A stretch of 5,252 nt of DNA from Sporichthyaceae bacterium (GTDB lineage Bacteria; Actinomycetota; Actinomycetes; JACCUZ01), in contig JACCUZ010000469.1 of the NCBI GenBank assembly GCA_013698395.1, positions 1 to 5,252 of the forward strand. The letters run 5' to 3'. Within the stretch, counting starts at the first letter, position 1; the number at the start of each line of letters is the position of its first letter. The notes below the pieces were generated by a model. The model was not told where the DNA came from, made no database searches, and saw only the letters and a list, made by a program, of their open reading frames with translations. Position numbers and translations under genes: made by a program. Below are positions 1 through 5,252 of this stretch, one piece after another.

Positions 1-28
1 GAACCGCTCGGCCGGCAACGGGCGCGGC

Positions 29-109
29 TTAGCCGTCCCGGGTCGGAAGGTCGTCGAGGTCGTCGGCGTCGACGATGCGGTACGCGTAGCCCTGCTCGGC
101 CAGAAACCG
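29..109 (-). pseudogene. Detached C-terminal tail of the XPB helicase, beyond the premature stop
   Basis: In frame with the helicase and directly after its TAA (110-112), 26 sense codons run to a second TAA at 29-31. They read RFLAEQGYAYRIVDADDL followed by a short acidic end. This matches the conserved XPB ending (RQRFLxxQGYxF/Y...), which from memory is shared between human XPB and mycobacterial homologues. There is no start codon or ribosome binding site of its own, so it would only be translated by readthrough or if the stop is a sequencing error. The reading frame is undamaged, which points to a recent single-codon change. Confidence 0.85.
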
Positions 110-1687
110 TTAACGGTGCGCGGCGAAGTCCTGGTCCACCGTGTCGCGGGCGGTCACCGCGTAGAACCGCGCCGCCCGCTGGTCGGCCTTGGGTCGCAGC
201 ACCCGGCCCAGCCGCTGCGCCTCCTCCTGTCGGGAGCCGAACGTCCCTGACACCTGGATGGCAACCGCCGCCTCCGGCAGGTCGATGGAGAAGTTCGCGA
301 CCTTCGACACCACGAGCAGCGAGATCTCGCCGGTACGGAACGCCTCGAACAGCCTTTCCCGCTCCCTTACCGTCGTCTCACCCTTGATGACCGGCGCGTC
401 GAGGCGCTGGCCGAGGTCGTCGAGCTGGTCGATGTACTGCCCGATCACCAGGACCTGGTCGGCCCGGTGCTTGTCCACCAGCCGTTCCACCACCCGGGTC
501 TTGGTCGCCGTCGTCGAGGCGAAGCGGTAGCGGTCCTCCGGCTCGGCGGTGGCATAGGCCAGCCGTTCCGAGTCGTTCAGCGTCACCCGCACCTCGACGC
601 AGTCGGCCGGAGCGATGTAGCCCTGGGCCTCGATGTCCTTCCAGGGCGCGTCGTAGCGCTTGGGCCCGATCAGCGAGAAGACGTCGCCCTCCCGGCCGTC
701 CTCGCGCACCAGCGTCGCCGTCAGCCCGAGCCGACGCCGAGCCTGCAGGTCCGCCGTCATCCGGAAGATGGGGGCGGGCAGCAGGTGCACCTCGTCGTAG
801 ACGACCAGGCCCCAGTCGCGGGCGTCGAGCAGCTCCAGGTGGGTGTACACGCCCTTCCGCCGGGTCGTCATCACCTGGTACGTCGCGATGGTGACCGGCC
901 GGATCTCCTTACGGGCGCCGGAGTACTCCCCGATCTCGGCGTCGGTGAGCGTGGTGCGCTTGAGCAGCTCATGGCGCCACTGCCGTGCGGCGACCGTGTT
1001 GGTGACCAGGATCAGCGTGGTGGCACTTGCCTCAGCCATGGCGGCTGCCCCCACGATGGTCTTCCCTGCGCCGCACGGCAGCACCACAACGCCCGAACCA
1101 CCGTGCCAGAAGCCCTCGACTGCCTCTCGCTGGTAGGGACGGACCGACCAGCCGTCCTCGACCAGGGCGATCGCGTGCGCCTCACCGTCGACGTACCCCG
1201 CGAGGTCCTCGGCCGGCCAACCGAGCTTGAGCAGCACCTGCTTGAGGTGCCCGCGCTCCGAGGCGTGCACGACGATGGTGTCCGGGTCGACGCGCGAGCC
1301 GACGAGCGGTGCGACCTTCTTCGACCGCACCACCTCCTCGAGGACAGCCCGGTCGGTGGTCACCAGCACCAGGCCGTGCATCGGATGTTTCTCCAGGCGG
1401 AGCCGGCCGTACCGGGCCATCGTCTCCGCCACGTCGACAAGCAGGGCGTGGGGAACGGCGTAGCGGCTGTAGCGCAGGAGCACGTCGACGACCTGCTCGG
1501 CGTCATGACCGGCCGCTCTCGCGTTCCACAGGCCCAGCGGGGTCAGCCGGTAGGTGTGCACGTGCTCCGGCGAGCGCTCCAGCTCGGCGAACGGCGCGAT
1601 CTCCCGCCGGCACTCCCCGGCCAACGCGTGGTCGACCTCGAGGAGCAGCGTCTTGTCGGACTGCACGATCAACGGGCCGTCGGTCAC
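110..1687 (-). CDS. XPB/ERCC3-like 3'-5' DNA repair helicase, truncated at the C-terminus by an in-frame stop
   Basis: This is a superfamily 2 DNA helicase of the bacterial XPB family; the mycobacterial relative is described as an ATP-dependent 3'-5' helicase. It acts in the cytoplasm on DNA. The 525 residues show an N-terminal XPB-type domain (about 5-165), a YQ motif (185-186), Walker A LPCGAGKT (203-210, Lys209), DEVH (298-301), TAT (323-325), the XPB-typical RED triplet (328-330) and motif VI QRLGRVLRPK (491-500). The GTG start at 1687 is chosen because the next residues, TDGPLIVQSDKT, match the usual beginning of the family; the frame stays open upstream but is unlike the family there. 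No good Shine-Dalgarno sequence precedes it. The protein stops after AAHR at a TAA where the family has Gln. The frame then continues for 26 codons of family-like sequence, so the full gene would encode about 552 residues, the normal size. Identity is very secure; whether the stop is real is unknown. Confidence 0.95.
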   Translation of the reverse strand: MTDGPLIVQSDKTLLLEVDHALAGECRREIAPFAELERSPEHVHTYRLTPLGLWNARAAGHDAEQVVDVLLRYSRYAVPHALLVDVAETMARYGRLRLEKHPMHGLVLVTTDRAVLEEVVRSKKVAPLVGSRVDPDTIVVHASERGHLKQVLLKLGWPAEDLAGYVDGEAHAIALVEDGWSVRPYQREAVEGFWHGGSGVVVLPCGAGKTIVGAAAMAEASATTLILVTNTVAARQWRHELLKRTTLTDAEIGEYSGARKEIRPVTIATYQVMTTRRKGVYTHLELLDARDWGLVVYDEVHLLPAPIFRMTADLQARRRLGLTATLVREDGREGDVFSLIGPKRYDAPWKDIEAQGYIAPADCVEVRVTLNDSERLAYATAEPEDRYRFASTTATKTRVVERLVDKHRADQVLVIGQYIDQLDDLGQRLDAPVIKGETTVRERERLFEAFRTGEISLLVVSKVANFSIDLPEAAVAIQVSGTFGSRQEEAQRLGRVLRPKADQRAARFYAVTARDTVDQDFAAHR

Positions 1688-1704
1688 CGGACCATTGTCG
1701 CCCA

Positions 1705-1736
1705 GGCCGGGAACCGCTGGGTTTCGGTCCCCGGCC
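1705..1736 (-). terminator. Strong hairpin after the secreted-protein gene, possible intrinsic terminator without a U-tract
   Basis: GGCCGGGAACC (1705-1715) pairs with GGTCCCCGGCC (1726-1736) with one mismatch across an 11-bp stem and a 10-base loop. On the minus strand it begins 17 bases after the TAG of the secreted-protein gene and ends 17 bases before the helicase GTG. No T-run follows, so it is either a U-less actinobacterial-type terminator or a structure in the helicase leader. Confidence 0.45.
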
Positions 1737-1752
1737 TCTGACACGAGGTGGG

Positions 1753-4197
1753 CTAGTTCAGTGTGTAGACGCCCCTCGCGAAGACCGTCAGACGCACAGT
1801 TCCCGAGCCGTTGACGAGCTTGACTTTCCCGTTCGCCCGCACCGGCACGATGACCCGGTTGATGACCGTGGACCCGGGCTTGGCAAAGAGTGTCGGACGG
1901 GCCAGGCACCCCGACTTCGTCGACGTCGCTCTGCATGCCGCCACGCTGCTGTTACGCGTGGCCGCGGAGGCCGACACGCCAAGCTCGACAGCCACCGTTC
2001 CAGCCGGCCGGAGGACGGAAGGGATCTTCAAGACGTAGGCCTTCCCGGGTCCCACCTTCTGGCTCTTGAGCACTCGCCGGACGGGCGACAGCGCCGAGAA
2101 CCGCGCCTTGCTCGCGTCGTTGACGTACCAGCCCTGCACGTCGAGAGTGAACCGCGCCCGACCCGAGGAGTTGTACAGCTTGACCCTAGGGCCGGACAGG
2201 GACTGAAGGGTGAAGGCCGCCTTGCGGGTGCCGGCTGACACCTTCATGAGCTTCTTGGTTTTGCACGCCGCCTTGGTCTGAGCCCCCGAGCAGACTGCCA
2301 CTGTGGTCGTCTTCTTGCCGGCGGCCACTGTCACGTTGACTGCCATGGCGCGAACGCCGGCCGGGGCTGGGAGATTGACCGCGACAACCTTGTTGCCGCC
2401 CACGGCCTTGCCGGACAGCACTCGACGCGGCGGAGCGACGATCTGCAGTCGACTCGCGATCGGCGGTGCCGTGACCGCTCCGCCACTGGAACCACCGGTG
2501 GACGGTCTGGCTGTGGTGGTGGCTGCCAACACGGTTTGCGTCACGGCACCGGACGTGCTCGGTTGGTAGCTCACGTTCCCGCTGTAGACCGCCTTGAGGG
2601 TGTGTTGACCGGTCGACAGCGTGGTCGTGGTCGTCGACGCGGTGTTGTTGGTCAGGGCGACGGTCTTGATCTGGGTGTCCCCGTCGAAGAAGGTCACCGA
2701 GCCGCCAATGTCGGGGCCCCCGGACACGGTCGCGGTCAGGGTCACGGGCGCACCGGCCACCGAGGGGTTAGGCGAGGCGGTGAGCGAGGTGCTGGTCGCC
2801 GTCGCTGCTGCCGGCGGCGGCGTCACCACCCCTCCGGCCGGGCAGGATGCTCCGGTGCAGCCGTGGAGATACCTGTCCCGCCCGTCGACGTCGTCAGACG
2901 CCAGCACGATGATGCCGTCGCTCGCGCTCACCTGCTGTTTCGTGGACGTGGCGTCGTTGACGTTGGGGTAGGCCGAGTCCTTGATGAAGGTGACCCCGAG
3001 ACCGTTGGTGAAAGCCAGCGAGCTCAGCGGAGCAGAGTTGCGATAGATGGAGCCGCCGTCGACCAAGTCCGTCATCATCACATGGGCCTGGTCCGAGTCA
3101 AGGACCAAGACTGGACGGGTCGCGTCTTGGCTAACCCCGCCAGCCTGACGAGTGATCACCGTGTGCTGTGACCACCCACCCCCGCTGCCGCGCTCGAGTA
3201 GGGACACCAACGGGTCGTCGGTGCCCTTCAGGCTCGTCTTGATCGCGACGAGGACTCGACCGTCCGAGGGGGCCTTCACGCTGATGTGGTTGTCGCCTAC
3301 CCCGGTCCCGTCCCACGCCACCTCGGGGGATCCGAAGGAGCTGCCGTTCCACACCGAGAAGAAGAACCCACCATAGGACGCATCGGTGGTGCTCGTCCTG
3401 CTCCACATGATCCCCAACTGACCCGTTCCGAAGCTCACAACCGTGGCGATGTCGTCGCTGGAAGACGTGGTCGGGCCGGGTGGACCGGAGATGGGCGCCA
3501 TTGCCCCGGTCAAGAGCGGCGTCGGCGAGGACCACTCGATCGCTTCCAGATTCGACGTCATGTACCAGACATCGTTTGCCGACGTGTAGGCGATGACCAG
3601 CCGGTCACCGGCTCGGGCGATCGTGGCGTACTGAATGCCCTTCGCTGGCGTCTCGCGGCCATCGTCGAAGCGACCTGGTCGGTCAAGCCGGGGGTCGGCG
3701 TCGACGAAGAGCGGATCCAGTACGTACGTCTTGCTCGCCGCGTCGTAGTTGTACTTGTAGACCTTGAGCGCTTCGGTCTCCGACCTCGAGTACGAGGATG
3801 CGACGTAGAGCTGGTCGCCCGAGGAAAGCACGTCCGGGTGGGACTGGTTGCGCTCGTCGACCTGAACCTTCGTGCTGATCCACGTCTGTGACGGCACGTC
3901 CAGCCGGAAGATCGCCCAGCGGTTCTCGTGCGGCACCGGCGTGGTCTCGGCCGGTTCCATCATGACCGCCCACCAGGCGCCGTCGTGGAACCACAGCTTG
4001 CTCTGTGAGGTATGTGCCGTGACGTCGTCCGTCGCGGTCCCGTAGGTGAAGTCGACGTAGCCAGCCCCGTCCGCCGCCGCGGCATTCGCGGACCCTGCGG
4101 AGACGGCTGGCAACGCGCTCATGGCCAGCAGAGTTGACACCGCTGCGCCGAGAAGCGCCCGGCGATTGGAGCGCAGGGATGACGGTGCAAAGAGCAT
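1753..4197 (-). CDS. Secreted beta-propeller / Ig-like repeat protein with two C-terminal tandem domains
   Basis: This is an exported protein of 814 residues; its function is not known to me. Residues 1-39 form a signal peptide: basic SNRRALL, a hydrophobic stretch (14-34) and a likely cut after SANA. NRRALL fits a twin-arginine pattern but Sec export is also possible. Residues about 45-445 contain seven turn-plus-strand motifs (near 71, 125, 195, 257, 311, 367 and 424), which suggests a beta-propeller of sialidase-like type; no catalytic residues or clear Asp boxes can be assigned. A Pro/Ala linker leads to a Big_3_5-type Ig-like domain (468-557), then a Thr/Ser/Gly linker and two repeats of about 110 residues (582-692, 698-814). 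There is no LPXTG motif or C-terminal membrane helix, so it is probably released or held non-covalently. The ATG at 4197 is preferred over the in-frame ATG at 4209 because GGGGGGA lies just before it. GC appears lower than in both neighbours. Confidence 0.9.
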   Translation of the reverse strand: MLFAPSSLRSNRRALLGAAVSTLLAMSALPAVSAGSANAAAADGAGYVDFTYGTATDDVTAHTSQSKLWFHDGAWWAVMMEPAETTPVPHENRWAIFRLDVPSQTWISTKVQVDERNQSHPDVLSSGDQLYVASSYSRSETEALKVYKYNYDAASKTYVLDPLFVDADPRLDRPGRFDDGRETPAKGIQYATIARAGDRLVIAYTSANDVWYMTSNLEAIEWSSPTPLLTGAMAPISGPPGPTTSSSDDIATVVSFGTGQLGIMWSRTSTTDASYGGFFFSVWNGSSFGSPEVAWDGTGVGDNHISVKAPSDGRVLVAIKTSLKGTDDPLVSLLERGSGGGWSQHTVITRQAGGVSQDATRPVLVLDSDQAHVMMTDLVDGGSIYRNSAPLSSLAFTNGLGVTFIKDSAYPNVNDATSTKQQVSASDGIIVLASDDVDGRDRYLHGCTGASCPAGGVVTPPPAAATATSTSLTASPNPSVAGAPVTLTATVSGGPDIGGSVTFFDGDTQIKTVALTNNTASTTTTTLSTGQHTLKAVYSGNVSYQPSTSGAVTQTVLAATTTARPSTGGSSGGAVTAPPIASRLQIVAPPRRVLSGKAVGGNKVVAVNLPAPAGVRAMAVNVTVAAGKKTTTVAVCSGAQTKAACKTKKLMKVSAGTRKAAFTLQSLSGPRVKLYNSSGRARFTLDVQGWYVNDASKARFSALSPVRRVLKSQKVGPGKAYVLKIPSVLRPAGTVAVELGVSASAATRNSSVAACRATSTKSGCLARPTLFAKPGSTVINRVIVPVRANGKVKLVNGSGTVRLTVFARGVYTLN
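1756..2454 (-). repeat. Two tandem protein repeats at the C-terminus of the secreted protein
   Basis: Residues 582-692 (2122-2454) and 698-814 (1756-2106) align by eye. Both have RRVL near the start, a Cys-x8-Cys pair (636/645 and 755/764), and the ending VKLxNxSGxxRxTxxxxGxY (672-691 and 792-811). The ending resembles a common C-terminal module of actinobacterial exported proteins (…GKVxLYNSSGxVxLxxDVxGYY), for which I do not recall a firm name. The repeats are diverged at the residue level, so this is an old duplication. Carbohydrate or cell-wall binding is a guess. Confidence 0.75.
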
Positions 4198-4343
4198 GAA
4201 TCCCCCCATGAAAGGACGTTCGCATCCAGAGTCCGACGACCCGATGTCGACTTGGTGCCATCCTGGTGAACCAGTTCGGTGGGGTCCATCCCACAAACGG
4301 ATGACAAGTGGGCAACCGCGCGTGGGCGCACCGTCACGCTGTG
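4198..4343 (-). other. Intergenic leader of the secreted-protein gene with two small stem-loops
   Basis: This 146-base gap carries no gene. Two adjacent inverted repeats stand out: CTGGT-GA-ACCAG (4263-4274) and GTGGG-GTCCAT-CCCAC (4279-4294). They could be an operator, a leader structure or a weak terminator of the upstream gene. The gap contains no TA dinucleotide at all, so no standard -10 hexamer of the TAnnnT type exists here. Transcription from the upstream gene, or from an unusual sigma factor, is therefore more likely. Confidence 0.4.
4201..4207 (-). promoter_or_regulatory. G-rich ribosome binding site of the secreted-protein gene
   Basis: On the minus strand GGGGGGA lies at -10 to -4 from the ATG at 4197. 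It is the only purine-rich run near either candidate start. It overlaps the alternative ATG at 4209, which lacks such a run upstream, and therefore decides the start. Confidence 0.55.
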
Positions 4344-5252
4344 TCAGGCGACCGGGCTGACGCCAGTGATGCGGTGCACCGCGAAGGACCGCATGGCCCC
4401 GCGCAGATGGTCGTACGCCGACACCTGCCCGCCCACGACGGACACCGGCTCGATGACCCGTTGCGAGCCGCGGCCCTCCGCGTCGACGTACCCGATCCAC
4501 AGCGACTCGCCGGCGCTCGCGGCGTCGGTGAGGATCGCCAGCACATCGGCGGTCGGCCGGCTCACCGTGACGGCAGCCGCCCGTTCACCGGCGCGCAGCG
4601 CCGAGACGGCGGTAACGAGCAGTGCGGGTTGCGGCTCGCGTGGGGAGGTGGTGGTGACCGGCTGCGAACGGCGGACCGGCGTACGGCGCGACTCTGGTCG
4701 GCGGACGACCACGTCGCCGTCACTCCCCTCCGCGGCCGGGGTGTAGCCCATGTCGCGGAGCCGGTCGAGCACCACCACGGCCGGCGACTGGGCCGCCAGC
4801 ACCGTCGGCGCGAGCCGGCGCAGCCGCAGGGCAGCTGCCCGCCGGTCGGTGAGCAGCTCCCCGAGCGTCGCCTCGTCGTCGCACCGCACGAAGGACGACG
4901 CCGCACCGACCCGGACCCGCCCGTGACGGCGCGCGATGTCCTCGACCAGGTAGGTCAGCGGCTGGGGGACCGGTGTGCGGGAGTGCGCCTCGAGCAGCTC
5001 GTTGACGTCAGACGCGGTCCATCCCGCGTCGAAGGCGCGACGAATCGTTGCCGGCGTGAAGCGGTAGACCGTCGCACCTCCCGTGGACTCGACGTCGGCC
5101 ACCAGGCGCAGCCGGCGGGCCAGGCCCGACTGCAACGGCCCGGGCGCGATGGCGGTCAGGTCCGCCTGCAGCAGGACGTGCTCGAGCAGGGGCGGCAGCC
5201 CGGCCGCGAGGGCGTCGCGGGCAGCCACCTGGTCCCCGGCCACCAGCAGCCG
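4344..5252 (-). CDS. Helicase-associated domain protein (XPB/Ssl2 N-terminal-like), with C-terminal WYL-like region; 5' end outside window
   Basis: The last 302 residues of a larger protein are visible; homologues run to roughly 750-850 residues as I recall, so more than half is missing to the right. Residues about 20-180 resemble the XPB/Ssl2-like helicase N-terminal family (Helicase_C_3), with the typical stretches LLQADLTAIAPGPL (27-40) and TPVPQPLTYLVEDIARRHG (93-111). A polar, Arg/Pro/Thr-rich linker (182-210) follows. The end (about 245-300) looks like a WYL-type beta barrel: WIGYVDAEGRGSQRVIEP, then RSFAVHRITGV. Its role is uncharacterised. Genes of this family commonly lie directly upstream of XPB, as with Rv0862c before Rv0861c, so a shared DNA-repair or DNA-binding job is inferred. 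Here the two are separated by the secreted-protein gene. The frame is intact to a TGA at 4344-4346. Confidence 0.88.
   Translation of the reverse strand, partial: RLLVAGDQVAARDALAAGLPPLLEHVLLQADLTAIAPGPLQSGLARRLRLVADVESTGGATVYRFTPATIRRAFDAGWTASDVNELLEAHSRTPVPQPLTYLVEDIARRHGRVRVGAASSFVRCDDEATLGELLTDRRAAALRLRRLAPTVLAAQSPAVVVLDRLRDMGYTPAAEGSDGDVVVRRPESRRTPVRRSQPVTTTSPREPQPALLVTAVSALRAGERAAAVTVSRPTADVLAILTDAASAGESLWIGYVDAEGRGSQRVIEPVSVVGGQVSAYDHLRGAMRSFAVHRITGVSPVA

Noticed and set aside
1684..1695. Four-codon minus-strand frame ATG GTC CGG TGA whose stop overlaps the helicase GTG
   Set aside because: It could suggest translational coupling, but such a short frame arises easily by chance and has no ribosome binding site.
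467..1741. Long plus-strand open frame of 424 codons opposite the helicase
   Set aside because: It is antisense to a clear XPB helicase with all motifs, and its His/Arg/Pro/Val-rich translation has no recognisable domain. GC-rich coding DNA commonly leaves open antisense frames.
1688..1936. N-terminal extension of the helicase by 83 residues from an upstream ATG
   Set aside because: It would overlap the 3' end of the secreted-protein gene, and its sequence is unlike any XPB N-terminus. The family-typical start TDGPLIVQSDKT directly follows the GTG at 1687.
1309..2238. Plus-strand open frame of 309 codons spanning the helicase and secreted-protein junction
   Set aside because: It crosses two opposite-strand genes and their gap, and its translation is low-complexity Arg/Pro/Ala/Ser without domain features.
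2623..2640. Short run of threonine codons giving five Thr in the Ig-like domain, considered as a DNA repeat
   Set aside because: It is only a few codons long and typical of a strand edge in Big_3_5 domains; not a microsatellite of note.
2536..3171. Plus-strand open frame of 211 codons opposite the Ig-like region
   Set aside because: Its Gly/Arg/Val-rich translation mirrors the Thr/Ala/Pro-rich coding strand; no start signal or domain is visible.
4198..4500. Extension of the secreted protein by 101 residues upstream
   Set aside because: It overlaps the end of the helicase-associated gene and would bury the signal peptide; the ATG at 4197 with a G-rich site is better.

Overview
The window is GC-rich with long GC3-biased reading frames. 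Its two flanking genes match a gene pair known from actinobacteria: a helicase-associated protein followed by a bacterial XPB (ERCC3-like) helicase, as in Mycobacterium tuberculosis Rv0862c-Rv0861c (recalled, not searched). The secreted protein between them also has an actinobacterial style: a bacterial Ig-like domain and C-terminal repeats ending in an N-x-S-G...G-x-Y motif. I infer a high-GC actinobacterium, possibly Nocardioides-like; the genus is a guess.

All real genes lie on the minus strand, so they read from right to left. From 5252 to 4344 is the C-terminal 302 residues of the helicase-associated protein, with its start outside the window. A 146-base gap (4198-4343) holds two small stem-loops and no TA dinucleotide. 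From 4197 to 1753 is an 814-residue exported protein: signal peptide with an RR pair, a probable beta-propeller, one Big_3_5-type Ig-like domain and two tandem C-terminal repeats. A 65-base gap (1688-1752) holds a strong 11-bp-arm hairpin. From 1687 to 110 is the XPB helicase. An in-frame TAA stops it 27 residues short of its expected end, and the missing tail is still readable at 29-109. Positions 1-28 hold nothing recognisable.

The two flanking genes presumably work together, or are at least co-inherited, in DNA transactions in the cytoplasm. The middle gene encodes an extracellular protein with no obvious link to them. Its hand-sampled GC is lower (about 55-60% in two 60-base samples, against 68-75% in two flanking samples). 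The simplest reading is that a secreted-protein gene has been inserted into a conserved DNA-repair pair. The points most worth a second look are this interruption, the premature stop in XPB, and the domain architecture of the middle protein. I see no CRISPR array, tRNA, rRNA, transposase or clear defence system.
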